Assembly (NCBI RefSeq): GCF_001039355.2
Contig: NW_019775510.1
Span: 259,358-290,930 of the forward strand
Direction: 5' to 3'
Source: Lingula anatina
Taxonomy: Eukaryota; Brachiopoda; Lingulata; Lingulida; Lingulidae
Length of the DNA stretch: 31,573 nt
In this document: in pieces, positions 1-10,918 of the stretch
How positions within the stretch are numbered: the first letter of the stretch is position 1
Layout: each line of letters opens with the position of its first letter
The notes under the pieces: generated by a model
Databases searched by the model: none
What the model was told of the DNA's origin: nothing
The model's input: the letters and a program-made list of their open reading frames with translations, nothing else
Translations under genes and position numbers: made by a program

Positions 1-19
1 TATATATATATATATATAT
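1..19. repeat. (TA)n microsatellite
   Basis: The window opens inside a pure TA dinucleotide run, so its true left end is outside the window. Confidence 0.95.
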
Positions 20-738
20 GATAAAGCAATATGTAGATCATTACAACATCTTATTTTGGCATTTATATATAAAATTCTATTCAACTTTAAAATAATATGA
101 ACATATTTTCTTAAAGCACCACATTTTCTTCAGTAGAGGACTTAACAATGCTTGCCAACAAGGGGGCTGTTTATGCCTCTGTAACAATCTCTTAACAGAT
201 TATTACCAGAAAACAACTTTTTAGAAAACATAAATATCAGCCAAAATGATCTGATAAAGAAATTCATCAGCCTTCCAAAACATTTTATTTTTTGAAAATT
301 AAGCAGGCCAATCATAAGTTATTACATTTAAAAGAATGCTAACTAGTCGCCCACAAAATTTTGAATAAGACTGGTATGCAAGCATACGTAACAGTTGCAG
401 CCAAAAGGGTCAACTAATTGCCTAATCAATTAAACAAAATTGGCATAACTTTTGAATGGAGTAAAATATCCATTAAAATTTTCTGGAAAGTTACAGTATG
501 CCAAGAAGAATCTGATAAGAGGACAGCGGAGACTTGGATGGAAATGATTCTAAAAAATGTGCCATCACTAAAAACAAAAATAATGGCTTCTAAGGAATGG
601 ATCTGTTGCAATGGAAATCGACATTATGATAGCTGTTGCTAAGGTAACAGTTTGAATAATTTTTTTACACATTATCATGAATTTTTTAACTGAATATGAA
701 GATGGAAACACTCTTGGTACTCTAATTTATGAATTTAA
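20..738. other. Non-coding stretch, no gene supported
   Basis: AT-rich sequence without a convincing exon. The one open stretch, about 418-642 on the plus strand, has no ATG start, no codon pattern I trust and no match I recognise. The only structure I see is the X-box motif at 635-648. Confidence 0.6.
635..648. promoter_or_regulatory. RFX-type X-box, GTTGCTAAGGTAAC
   Basis: The 14 bases form an imperfect palindrome of two 6-base half sites (GTTGCT and GGTAAC) separated by AA, matching the X-box form bound by RFX winged-helix factors. RFX factors control ciliary genes in animals. A weaker look-alike lies just upstream at 604-617, and a second X-box is at 761-774. A motif alone does not prove occupancy. 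Confidence 0.4.
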
Positions 739-760
739 AGTAAACAAATACCATGTCACT

Positions 761-774
761 GTTGCCATAGCAAC
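761..774. promoter_or_regulatory. RFX-type X-box, GTTGCCATAGCAAC
   Basis: Half sites GTTGCC and AGCAAC with a two-base spacer, close to the ideal X-box. In the duplicate copy at 2340-2353 the left half site is changed to GTTGGC, which should weaken binding. It lies 917 bp upstream of the candidate first exon at 1679. Confidence 0.45.
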
Positions 775-1678
775 CAATATTACAATGACAATTGCATATA
801 CAATTTTAAGGTTTAATTAGTAAAAAATGCCAGAATGCACAATGAAAATAAGTAATATCCGTTTTTTTGGTAAGTTACCATTTTGCTGTTTTCTGTTAAA
901 GCACCTATAACCCCTCAGTCAAACGGTTGGTTCATTCTCTGCATGAATATGTGGCCAAATACGAGGAAATAACACAGCCTGAGTCTATCGTTTCCAGGAA
1001 TGCACTGACATATTACAATATTTTATTGCTTAATACGCATTTGTATGTTTAAATTTCTTTAAATGAACAGGACATTTTCATACTTTGAAAAAGTCGTTGT
1101 CCTCTCCCATAAAACAAAGCCCATAAAATGAATGTACATTGTAGATACCTACCCAATAGTTTTGAACTGTTGAAGACGGATGTTTAGTTCAGACCTTTTG
1201 GCAGCTAAAATAAGCCCATCACTTCCTCATTGGCAAATGCGTTTCCTCTCTAAAATAACAGAAAATTATTAAAACTTATAGTTGATTTTTGACTTCTAAT
1301 GGAGAGTGTATTTGACGTTTGTACAATGTTTCTACGGTCATAAGGACTAAACCGCGAACTGCATCATTTGGGCCAACGTCGTCAACACAAAATACGCAAC
1401 GTTATCTTATATCATGAAGCATGAAGGCAAATGCAACTTGTTAGTTGATGTCATTTTTTGTGCTTAATTTTTGGCTGACATGTGGAAAATATAGCAACGT
1501 ACCCTGAATATCTGTCTCCTCCATCTTCTACAGACCTCTTTCTGAACACCTCTCACCTGAATTACATAATAATGTTCATATACCCTGTGGGAGCAGACGG
1601 CTCGTCTGATGGCGGTTATTTAGGAAATTATTAGTTTTGGCCTCGTTTTCAAAAAGGGGGCTACAGCTCCAAGAGAAA

Positions 1679-1706
1679 ATGGCGGGAGAGAAAGGCACAG
1701 AGATCA
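1679..1706 (+). CDS. Candidate first coding exon (MAGEKGTEI), copy A1
   Basis: An ATG in good context (A at -3, G at +4) opens a nine-codon exon, MAGEKGTEI plus one base, ending at the donor-like sequence A|GTAAGA at 1707. Without splicing the frame stops after 12 codons. The phase fits the exon at 6198: A plus GC makes a serine codon and the frame continues into DIKDGKSV. The ATGGCGG core, with another AAAATGGCGGC near 1851, also resembles YY1-type sites often found over animal transcription starts. The exon is very short and the join to 6198 is inferred. It may belong to another transcript or be chance. Confidence 0.3.
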
Positions 1707-2287
1707 GTAAGATGTAGAGGTGTTTATACAATTGCCTTTTGAGTTTTATACTAATAAACTTTACGAGACGATACAGTATATAATTGTGTAACATTTTATA
1801 CAGCATAAGAATATCCTTGTATCAATTTCACTGAATATTCTCCTAAGATAAAATGGCGGCACACACAACGTAATTGTAAACATAGACTTTTGAATTGTAC
1901 CAAAGGTAGCTTAATGGGTTTTTTCTTTATCTGTTCCTGTTTTATCATAATTTGGCATTCATTTTTGAACATGTAAGTTTTTTAAAATGTGCGATGGCCT
2001 GTAACTTGTAGATTTTCAACATTTCCAACAAGCTTTATATTCACTGGTAATGATAATTTTGTCAATTGAGTGATGGCAGTAGCGTTCTGGTCTCATGTGT
2101 GGAATGAATGTCACAATGTAAGTTAAATATTTGTTACTTGGCTTTTTATGTAATTTCTTTATGTTTTATTGTGAGTAAGTTGAAGTGGTTTGCGGAATGG
2201 CATTGTCACCCGTCCTGTATACACAAATGCTGTACGTACATTGTATGTGCATATGGTGGTGTACCAGTAGTTGTTTGCAAGGCGGGT

Positions 2288-2317
2288 GGGGGGGGGGGGG
2301 GGGGGGGGGGGGAGGGN
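2288..2317. repeat. Poly-G tract with assembly N
   Basis: About 25 uninterrupted G, then AGGG and an N at 2317. Such a tract easily stalls sequencing and is a natural break point for contigs. The equivalent tract in copy A2 near 3865 is much shorter. Confidence 0.9.
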
Positions 2318-3892
2318 AGTAAACAAATACCATGTCACTGTTGGCATAGCAACCAATATTACAAGGACAATTGCATATACAATTTTAAGGTTTAATTAGT
2401 AAAAAATGCCAGAATGCACAATGAAAATAAGTAATATCCGTTTTTTGGTAAGTTACCATTTTGCTGTTTTCGGTTAAAGCACCTATAACCCCTGTGTCAA
2501 ACGGTTGGTTCATTCTCTGCATGAATTTGTGGCCAAATACGAGGAAATAACACAGCCTGAGTCTATCGTTTCCAGGAATGCACTGACATATTACAATATT
2601 TTATTGCTTAATACGCATTTGTATGTTTAGATTTCTTTCAATGAACAGGACATTTTCATACTTTGAAAAAGTCGTTGTCCTCTCCCAAAAAACAAAGGCC
2701 ATAAAATGAATGTAGATACCTACCCAATAGTTTTGAACTGTTGAAGACGGATGTCTAGTTCAGACCTTTTGGCAGCTAAAATAAGCCCATCACTTCCTCA
2801 TTGGCAAATGCGTTTCCTCTCTAAAATAACAGAAAATTATTAAAACTTATAGTTGATTTTTGACTTCTAATGGAGAGTGTATTTGACGTTTGTACAATGT
2901 TTCTACGGTCATAAGGACTAAACCGCGAACTGCATCATTTGGGCCAACGTCGTCAACACAAAATACGCAACGTAATCTTATATCATGTATGGAAGGCAAA
3001 TGCAACTTGTTAGTTGATGTCATTTTTTGTGCTTAATTTTTGGCGGACATGTGGAAAATGTAGCAACGTACCCTGAATATCTGTCTCCTCCATCTTCTAC
3101 AGACCTCTCTCTGAACACCTCTCACCTGAATTACATAATAATGTACATATACCCTGTGGGAGCAGACAGCTCGTCTGTTGGCGGTTATTTAGGAAATTAT
3201 TAGTTTTGGCCTCGTTTTCAAAAAGGGGGCTACAGCTCCAAGAGAAAATGGCGGGAGAGAAAGGCACAGAGACCAGTAAGATGTAGAGGTGTTTATACAA
3301 TTGCCTTTCGAGTTTTATACTAATAAACTTAACGAGACGATACAGTATTTAATTCTGTAACATTTTATACACCATAGGAATATCCTTGTATCAATTTCAC
3401 TGAATATTCTCCTAAGATACTGGCGAGTAGCAAAATGGCCGCACACACAACGTAATTGTAAACATAGACTTTTGAATTGTACCAAAGGTAGCTTAATGGG
3501 TTTTTTCTTTATCTGTTCCTGTTTTATCATAATTAGGCATTCATTTTTGAACATGTAAGTTTTTTAAAATGTGCGATGGCCTGTAACTTGTAGATTTTTC
3601 AACATTTCCAACAAGCTTTATATTCACTGGTAATGATAATTTTGTCAATTGAGTGATGGTAGTAGCGTTCTGGTCTCATGTGTGGAATGAATGTCACAAT
3701 GTAAGTTAAATATCCGTTACTTGGCTTCTTATGTAATTTCTTCATGTTTTATTGTGAGTAAGTTGAAGTGGTTTGCGGAATGACATTGTCACCCGCCCTG
3801 CATACACATATGCTGTACGTCCATTGTATGTGCATATAATGTACCGGTAGTTGTTTGCAAGGCGGGGGGGGGGGAGGGGAGGTATTGAAACT
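2318..3892. repeat. Segmental duplication A, copy 2
   Basis: Near-identical second copy of 739-2316. Differences include a 12-base insertion before the second ATGGC motif near 3420 and a shorter poly-G tract. It continues without a break into unique sequence at about 3893, so it is the copy physically joined to the rest of the locus. Confidence 0.9.
3248..3275 (+). CDS. Candidate first coding exon (MAGEKGTET), copy A2
   Basis: Duplicate of the exon at 1679-1706, with the last full codon changed from ATC to ACC (Ile to Thr) and the same A|GTAAGA donor at 3276. If a first exon exists here, this is the copy that would splice to 6198 across a roughly 2.9 kb intron, since copy A1 may be an allelic artefact. 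Calling remains tentative because the exon encodes only nine residues. Confidence 0.3.
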
Positions 3893-4516
3893 AGTAGTTG
3901 TGAAAGATACAGTATTGTAAACTAACCATAGGCATGTTTTAAAATATATGAATCTTAAATTTTAGCTTTAAACATGTTTACTTTTTTGCCCAGGGTGTGG
4001 GGTGTGTGCAAATGTATTGTGTTAATTTTCAGAAAAAAACATAAAGCCAAAATAAGTTTTATTGTACCATTGGTTTGGGTGGAATCATGTCATAAAATGG
4101 CAATATAACACAGATGAATAATATGTGTGTTTGCATGTCTTGTCAATAAGTGATAGGCAAATAATCATTTAAGGGACTGTTGGTTTTCACCATTACGGAA
4201 TTGTTTTTGTTAACCCACTGGATTTGTCAGCAAAACTTTGGTTTTTAGTCTGGTTAAGGGAACCAATCTTAATGCTCTTGAGGATATGGCAGCACGTGTG
4301 TTTTGTTATCATACCCTTATTTTCCATTTTTGTATTGCAAATTTAAACATTGGGAAAACTTTGGAGGTACTGAAGGTCCGGAGGACCTGCACTTCATGTT
4401 CCAGAAATCTACAGGTCATAATTCTGTGGAGGTCTGTCAGTCGCTGCTTAAATATGATTAATTTTTCTCTCTCCCTTTCTCTCTCTTCTTCAGTCAATGT
4501 TTATGCATAATTCATT

Positions 4517-4570
<54 letters not shown>

Positions 4571-5613
4571 CTGCAAATGCATCACTTCTAAGTTTGTGCC
4601 TTTAAAAGGAAATTAGAGTTGTTCCACAAAAATAAAGAACATATAGTAAACACTCAATCTTTTTGAAGGGTAAAAATTATCAAACATTCAGATACATCAT
4701 TTCATAAGTACAATATTTATTCTTTATAGCATTTGTGGTGCTTTTACTGCATAGAATATAATTATATAGAAGTCAAGTATGTTTATAATTTTGTTTGTAC
4801 CATCCCATAGGAATGATCTGATTTTTAGAATTTCTGACTTTGAAAATACTGAATACAATAATTGTAAAAATCACAACTTTTTCATATTGAAATTACTATT
4901 TAATGGGAAGATGTAGATCGTCTGTAAAACTCATCTTTTTAAATTTATAATTATTGTCCATTCAATGAAGCAGGACCTTCAATGTTTAGGGCATGATAGT
5001 GGGTACACCACAATTTGTGATGCCCTGACTTGCATGTGTTTTCTAACATTTTCAGGCCTTGATTCAAATTGGGTTTTTAATTGATGATGGGTGTTCAACT
5101 TTGCCCAAAGTTCAGTTCCAGATAAACTTTGTTTATCAATACTGTCATGAATTAAGTATAAATAGTGCAGTTTAAGGTAAAGATTGATTGTCAATGGTGC
5201 TGTTTAAGTTTACCTATTACAAATATTGCAATTTATTATTATTAATTTCAATGTGTATGTGTGTGAGCGTGCGATAAATGTAGTTAGAAAATTTTTTAGA
5301 GATATTCTATTGAAAACTTTATTAATTTCTTCTAGGCTTGAATCAATAGAATGAATAGGACCAGGATTAATCCTTTTGTCATGTCTTAACCTACAATTAT
5401 CATAAGAAAAGCACCCATCATTTCTAAATGCTGTGTGGCAATGACCACCATCACAACCTCTGCAATACTTCTAAGGGATGAAAAATATGTTCTTGAGCTG
5501 TGCTCTTGCTAATATTAATAGTTATTGCTTATCAGTATATAGAAATGCAGTTTGTGTTATCATTTTAGGCTTTAGCCACATGAAGTAAGTTAAAAGTGTA
5601 AGAGGTATATGCA
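3893..5613. other. Probable intron or intergenic sequence
   Basis: No exon that I can support. It contains a (CT)n run at 4518-4558 that passes straight into (AC)n at 4559-4571. Open stretches on the minus strand across the CT run (reading EREREREK) are repeat artefacts. Confidence 0.6.
4518..4571. repeat. (CT)n-(AC)n compound microsatellite
   Basis: About 20 CT units followed directly by about 6 AC units. Confidence 0.95.
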
Positions 5614-5784
5614 CAGGCCTGTAGCCAGCAGTTTCAAAGGGGGGGGGGGACTTTTTCTGAAAAAATGGACCTTTAACCATATTATCCCTATGTACCTAGG
5701 TCAAATTTTACCCAGAGTGGACCTTTTTCCAGCAAAAATGGGGGTTCTTTCGAACCCCCCGAACCCCCCCTGGCTACGGGCCTG
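5614..5784. mobile_element. 171-bp MITE with CAGGCCTGTAGCCAG ends and 5-bp target duplication
   Basis: Left end CAGGCCTGTAGCCAG and right end CTGGCTACGGGCCTG are inverted repeats differing at one position. The element is flanked by identical ATGCA at 5609-5613 and 5785-5789. Five-base duplications with CAG-type ends match the hAT clade that Repbase names hAT5, so I infer a non-autonomous hAT-like MITE. The inside is G- and C-rich and has no coding capacity. Sequence resembling its right half (GGACC, TTCCAGCAAAAA) recurs within the 6184-13561 duplications. Confidence 0.8.
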
Positions 5785-6197
5785 ATGCAACTAAATGTTT
5801 TAGTTGTTAGTTAAATGTTTCATGCATTGTTTTATTTATAATGTTTTGGTCCTTGTAGCTGTTGATTTTCAGGGTGCGAGTTTTGGTCCTTTTAATATAT
5901 CTCTGCCTCTCACATGCCTCCCCATGATTCTGGTTGAATGGAGCCAAGATTCAGTTATGATTTTATACATATATTAAACATGCACATGCATGCACACACA
6001 CTAACATGTACACGTACTACATGTGCACAATGTTGCTCAAGCAAGCTGGTCTTTAAAATACTAAATCTGGTCTTCATGAAAATAATCAATTTTTTTAATG
6101 AATAGTCTTTGTATGAGTTTTCACTCATGCAATTCTGTATTTTTGCCCAAATCCTATTAGTACACAGATAGTTTCTATTCCACATTTTTGTCTTCAG

Positions 6198-7105
6198 GCG
6201 ACATAAAAGACGGAAAGAGTGTGTCAGATGCTGAGAGCATTAAAGAAAGAGGTAAGATGGTATACATCAAATTTAACAGGCATTTATTTATAACACACTT
6301 TAAAAATGTACCCACACAATAAGCTGACTCTCTTGCACAATCACTGAGTTAATTCACTGTTATCTACCGGTATTTTTATTGAATGTATATCTTAGAATAT
6401 GTGATATCCTTATTGTGGACAAGTATGGTTTCTATTTTTTCTTCAGATGATGTTAAAGACACAAGAGCTGTGACACTCAGACATGAAGGAGAGAGGTTAA
6501 GGCAGAAGGGGCAATAGAATAGGGATCTATTTATTACACTGATCAGAAGCGGATCCAGAGATATTTTCTGACAGTCTTCCAAATTTTCTTTGTTGATCCA
6601 TCTTCCATTTTTGACCATCTTCTGACAGAAAACATTAGATGGTTGACAATGTAAACTTGAACATCTGACCCTCTTCCAGAAGACCCAGAAGACGGCTTAA
6701 ATCCGCCCCTGCTGATGGAATGTGACTGTGAATGTACACACACCCACACACACACACACACACACACATACGAGCATAAACACTCCTTGTGTTGTGCCAA
6801 CACAGTTTGTGCTTTTTGCGAGTTTAAATGATACTTGGCAAATTTGTTAACTCTAAACAATGGTAAATATTTTGATGCAGTTTCACATGTGAAATAAGAT
6901 GCACTGACTGCTTATTGAAGGTAATTTATTATTGCATATTAGTAAGTAATACTGTGTCATATATTTCAGCTCCCAAGGACTGCTGCCAATCAAGGTGGAG
7001 GAGGATGTTAAATCTTTTCACATCTTCCTTCAGATGCAGGCCAAGAACAGAAATGGTTATTATTATCATCATTCATTATTAAACCTCACCATTTCAGACA
7101 TTTAG
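6198..7105 (+). CDS. Three-exon 3' end of an unrecognised small charged protein, copy B1
   Basis: Exons inferred at 6198-6251, 6447-6495 and 6970-7105. Acceptors are TTTGTCTTCAG, TTTTTTCTTCAG and ATATTTCAG; donors are GAG|GTAAGA and GAG|GTTAAG. Intron phases 1, 1 and 2 link into one frame: DIKDGKSVSDAESIKER, then DDVKDTRAVTLRHEGE, then SSQGLLPIKVEEDVKSFHIF and on to a stop at 7103-7105. The product is lysine- and acid-rich with no cysteine, signal peptide or membrane segment in view. Against copies B2/B3, exon 3 differs by GAG/GAA and AAC/AAT (both silent) and one Phe/Leu change. If the second donor is skipped, exon 2 runs to a TAG at 6515. I do not recognise the family; the start lies upstream, perhaps at 3248. 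Confidence 0.5.
6544..6711 (-). mobile_element. 168-bp hAT-like MITE, present only in copy B1
   Basis: Ends CAGAAGCGGATCCAGAG and the complement of CAGGGGCGGATTTAAGCCG, flanked by CTGAT at 6539-6543 and 6712-6716. Copies B2 (about 8669) and B3 (about 11292) have a single CTGAT and no insert, a direct empty-site proof of transposition with a 5-bp duplication. A second copy of identical length lies at 21652-21819 on the other strand. Strand is given relative to that copy. CAGGGGCGGATC ends and 5-bp duplications point to a hAT family MITE. Confidence 0.92.
6735..6768. repeat. (AC)n microsatellite, variable between copies
   Basis: Interrupted AC run in copy B1. The equivalent runs in B2 (about 8691-8720) and B3 (about 11311-11345) are uninterrupted and differ in length. 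Translations through it (CVCVCV) are meaningless. Confidence 0.9.
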
Positions 7106-7462
7106 AAATGAAAAAAAAAATTACAGTACAGTATTTATAAAAGAACAGATTAATTATACGGTCACAAGAAAGTTCTTTTTTTGTTTCCTTGCTTTGATGA
7201 CATCATAACAAAGTTAACTTTAAAAGAATTTTGGAGAAAAACTTGGTCAATCAGCTGGTAAAACTGTTCATGAAAGCAGTAATTATGTGATAGTAGTTAG
7301 GGGCTAGTGCTTGTAGAGTTACTGTCAACATCTTTTTACAGCTTATACATTTTAACTGAATTATATTTTAATATTTTCATCACATCTGTTATTAGCTCTG
7401 TGGCATCCAGTTTGAACACTTCAGAATATCATTTTCTTAAAATACCTTTATTTTACTGGTAC

Positions 7463-7522
7463 AATAAAATATTGATGTTATGTTATTAAATGGGTTTTGT
7501 CTTTCTTTCTTTTCTAAATAAA
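7463..7522 (+). terminator. Polyadenylation signals AATAAA downstream of B1 exons
   Basis: AATAAA at 7463-7468 and 7517-7522, about 360-410 bases after the B1 stop, followed by T/G-rich sequence. Equivalent first signals are at 9410-9415 in B2 and 12036-12041 in B3. This supports a plus-strand gene ending here, with a short 3' untranslated region. Confidence 0.45.
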
Positions 7523-7563
7523 AGAGAAAATTTTGCTAAAAAGGTGATTTTAATATTTATAAG

Positions 7564-7748
7564 TAGCCAGCAATGTTGAAGGGTGGGATGCTGAAGGGGG
7601 GTTGTCGTTATCCAAAAAAGTGGATTTTCTTTACTTGTTTAGTTGATCCAAGTTGGGATACGTCACAGTAATGGTACCATGATAGGTTTTGGACCCTTTC
7701 CAGCAAAAAGAGCAATTTTTTCAAACCCACATCCTCAAATATGGGCCT
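7564..7748. mobile_element. Old relative of the 5614-5784 MITE
   Basis: Starts TAGCCAGCAATGTTGAAGGG, ends near ATATGGGCCT and shares an interior with 5614-5784 (GGACC, TTCCAGCAAAAA, CAAACCC). The ends are badly decayed and no target duplication is clear. Equivalent copies sit at about 9511-9696 and 12137-12321, so the insertion predates the B duplication. Confidence 0.5.
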
Positions 7749-8325
7749 AAACAAATAATTTGGCCTGTATAACATAAATGAATTTTGATTATAGTTGAAG
7801 AACTTTGACTTTCATCCAAACTTTTTTTCGTTTATTACTATATCCATTTGTGACTTTCAAATAATCTTTTTTTTTACAAAATGTCCCTTAAAGTAAAAAA
7901 AATTTCCTTCCTCCAATTTTAAATCTTTACATCACTCAACTAAAATAGAAATGACCACTTTATGTCACTCTCTGCTTTCACTGAAACAAAAACAAACCCA
8001 ACTATTGGTTATTGTCATGACAGGAAGTTTTATAACAATAAGTGTGCCAGATGTTAACAGTGCTGAAGACAGAGCCCTGACAGAAATGTCTATATATTAT
8101 TATGTACTCCTTTAATGCACTCATGAAACATGCACATACAAATACTAGCTATATTACATACTTTTACTTGAAAAGATAATGCTGCAGTAAATTAGGGACC
8201 ACAGTTGTAGATGTCTAAGTTTAAACATAATGAACAATTTGGAGAAGAATAAATACACATCAGGTATACAATGTAAAATGGCTAGTACAAGTGTAATCTT
8301 TCAAAAATGTNATGTTTGTCTTCAG

Positions 8326-8688
8326 GCGACATAAAAGACAGAAAGAGTGTGTCAGATGCTGAGAGCATTAAAGAAAGAGGTAAGATGGTATACATCAAAT
8401 TTAACAGGCATTCATTTATAACACACTTTAAAAATGTACCCACACAATAAGCTGATTCTCTTGCACAATCACTGAGTTAATTCACTGTTATCTATTTTTA
8501 TTGAATGTATATCTTAGAATACATGTATGTGATATCCTTATTGTGGACAAGTATGGTTTCTTTTTTTTCTTCAGATGATGTTAAAGACACAACAGCTGTG
8601 ACACTCAGACATGAAGGAGAGAGGTTAAGGCAGCAGGGGCAATAGAATAGGGATCTATTTATTACACTGATGGAATGTGACTGTGAAT

Positions 8689-8723
<35 letters not shown>

Positions 8724-9055
8724 CATACACACTCCTTGTGTTGTGCCAACACAGTTTGTGCTTTTTGCGAGTTTAAAATGATACTTGGCAAATTTGTTAA
8801 CTCTAAACAATGGTAAATATTTTGATGCAGTTTCATATGTGAAATAAGATGCATTGACTGCTTATTGAAGGTAATTTATTATTGCATATTAGTAAGTAAT
8901 ACTGTGTCATATATTTCAGCTCCCAAGGACTGCTGCCAATCAAGGTGGAGGAAGATGTTAAATCTTTTCACATCTTGCTTCAGATGCAGGCCAAGAACAG
9001 AAATGGTTATTATTATCATCATTCATTATTAAATCTCACCATTTCAGACATTTAG
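8326..9055 (+). CDS. Three-exon 3' end of an unrecognised small charged protein, copy B2
   Basis: Exons at 8326-8379, 8575-8623 and 8920-9055 with the same splice signals and phases as copy B1. Protein differences from B1 are Gly to Arg (DIKDRKSV), Arg to Thr (DTTAVTL) and Phe to Leu in exon 3. The stop is at 9053-9055. No frameshift or premature stop is present, as expected for an allele or a recent functional duplicate. An N directly precedes it, so nothing is known of its own upstream exons. Confidence 0.5.
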
Positions 9056-10255
9056 AAATGAAAAAAATTACAGTACAGTATTTATAAAAGAACAGATTAA
9101 TTATACGGTCACAAGAAAGTTCTTTTTTTGTTTCCTTGCTTTAATGACATCATAACAAAGTTAACTTTAAAAGAGTTTTGGAGAAAAACTTAGTCAAACA
9201 GCTGGTAAAACTGTTCATGAAAGCAGTAATTACGTGATAGTAGTTAGGAGCTAGTGGTTGTAGAGTTACTGTCAACATCTTTTTACAGCTAATACATTTT
9301 AACTGAATTATATTTTAATATTTTCATCATATCTATTATTAGCTCTGTGGCATCCAGTTTGAACACTTCAGAATATCATTTTCTTAAAATACTTTTATTT
9401 TACTGGTACAATAAAATATTGATTATATGTTATTAAATGGGTTTTGTCTTTCTTTCTTTTCTAAATAAAAGAGAAAATTTTGCTAAAAAGGTGATTTTAA
9501 AATTAATAAGTAGCCAGCAATGTTGAAGGGTGGGATGCTGAAGGGGGGTTGTCGTTATCCAAAAAAGTGGATTTTCTTTACTTGTTTAGTTGATCCAAGT
9601 TAGGATACGTCACAGTAATGGTACCATGATAGGTTTTGGACCCTTTCTAGCAAAAAGGGCAATTTTTTCAAACCCACATCCTTGAATATGGGCCTAAACA
9701 AATAATTTGGCCTGTATAACATAAATGAATTTTGATTATAGTTGAAAAACTTTGACTTTCATCCAAACTTTTTTTCATTTATTACTATATCCATTTGTGA
9801 CTTTCAAATAATCTTTTTATTTTTATGAACTGTCCCTTAAAGTAGAAAATTACCTTCCTCCAATTTTAAATCTTTACATCACTCAACTAAAATAGAAATG
9901 TCCAATTTATGTCACTCTGCTTTCACTGAAACAAAAACAAACCCAACACTTGGTTATTGTCATGACAGGAAGTTTTATTACAATAAGTGTGCTAGATGTT
10001 AACAGCACTGAAGACAGAGCCCTGACAGAAATGTCTATACATTATTATGAACTCCTTTAATGCACTCATGAAACATACACATACAAACACTAGCTATAAT
10101 ACATACTTTTACTTGAAAAGATAATGCTGCAGTAAATTAGGGACCACAGTTGTAGATGTCTAAGTTTAAACATAATGAACAATTTGGAGAAGAATAAATA
10201 CACATCAGGTATACAATGTAAAATGGCTAGTACAAGTGTAATCTTTCAAAAATGT

Positions 10256-10918
10256 AACTAAATCAAAGTCATGCTTGCTTTATACATAAAAGAAAATAAC
10301 TTTATAAAAGAAGATTCAAAGAGAAAAAAATATTCAGAAAAATGGCTTAACTAATAAATGCACATATCAATTCCATTTTCAACTGTAATAATTTTGAACA
10401 CAAATCTGTCACTCAAAAGGCTACACCTCACACTAACTGTTATCAGTAACAGGTAAACAATTCAGAGAAAACCATCAGAGAATAAAATATGGGGAAAATT
10501 ACTAAGGACACCCAGGAGTCCCTCCTTTCACAAGGCAGATATTTAAGATTGTATAACCTTTGACACAAAGCCCAATACACAAATTGTGCAACAGTTAAGT
10601 ACAGAGATATTATTCCCAAAGTCTGATATGATAAACACAGAAATTTTAAAAAATATCGCTGGAATTGGGGCAGTATTGTTTCATATGAAATTTACTAACA
10701 GCAGAGTAATAGACTGTAGAGACAGGCATACCTGGAAGAAAAGATGTCCCACACAAGCCCATCATTATATACCTTACTAGTCATATCATTTATTGTGTTG
10801 CAAGGAACCAGTCTGAAAAAGAAATGATAATACCGACATAATAAATGAAAATTTATTTTCAGATAATCTGCCAGCTGGAGGTGTTTGGTATAGGGACTGT
10901 CCTATGTAATCAAATGAG
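10256..10918. other. Right-hand part of the B unit, no gene supported
   Basis: AT-rich sequence, duplicated at 12877-13543. A possible acceptor TTTATTTTCAG near 10861 is followed by a short open frame (DNLPAGGVWYRDCPM then stop). There is no independent support, so I do not call an exon. Confidence 0.5.

Larger units (their letters stand above)
739..2316. repeat. Segmental duplication A, copy 1
   Basis: This 1.58 kb block recurs almost base for base at 2318-3892 in the same orientation, with only scattered substitutions and small indels. It ends in a poly-G tract at 2288-2316 that abuts a single N at 2317, after which copy 2 restarts at the same internal point (AGTAAACAAATACC). The N exactly at the junction suggests two allelic or near-identical contigs placed in tandem, rather than a proven biological tandem repeat. 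Confidence 0.9.
6184..8310. repeat. Segmental duplication B, copy 1 (truncated right end)
   Basis: First of three same-orientation copies of a segment carrying three exons. It is cut at 8310 by an N, at the point equivalent to 10255 in copy 2, so about 0.7 kb of the full unit is missing. It differs from copies 2 and 3 by scattered substitutions and by a 168-bp MITE plus target duplication at 6544-6716. Copy 1 is joined to unique sequence on its left, copy 3 to unique sequence on its right. Confidence 0.9.

Noticed and set aside
418-642. 74-codon frame in the first kilobase
   Set aside because: Non-ATG start and no splice support; it only happens to end in the X-box region.
2108-2395. 95-codon frame across the poly-G tract
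   Set aside because: It reads a glycine run through the homopolymer and across the N.
6447-6517. Exon 2 read through to TAG (ending RLRQKGQ) as the normal gene end
   Set aside because: A donor in the right phase leads to a third exon with an acceptor and silent differences. Kept only as a possible isoform.
6543-6860. Minus-strand frames through the AC repeats (also 8498-8854, 11119-11479)
   Set aside because: They read CVCVCV across a microsatellite and run antisense over the real exons. Their similarity to each other only reflects the segment duplication.
6970-7082. Alternative frame of exon 3 joined directly to exon 1 (APKDCCQSRWRR...)
   Set aside because: It makes the observed copy differences mostly amino-acid changing; the other frame makes most of them silent.
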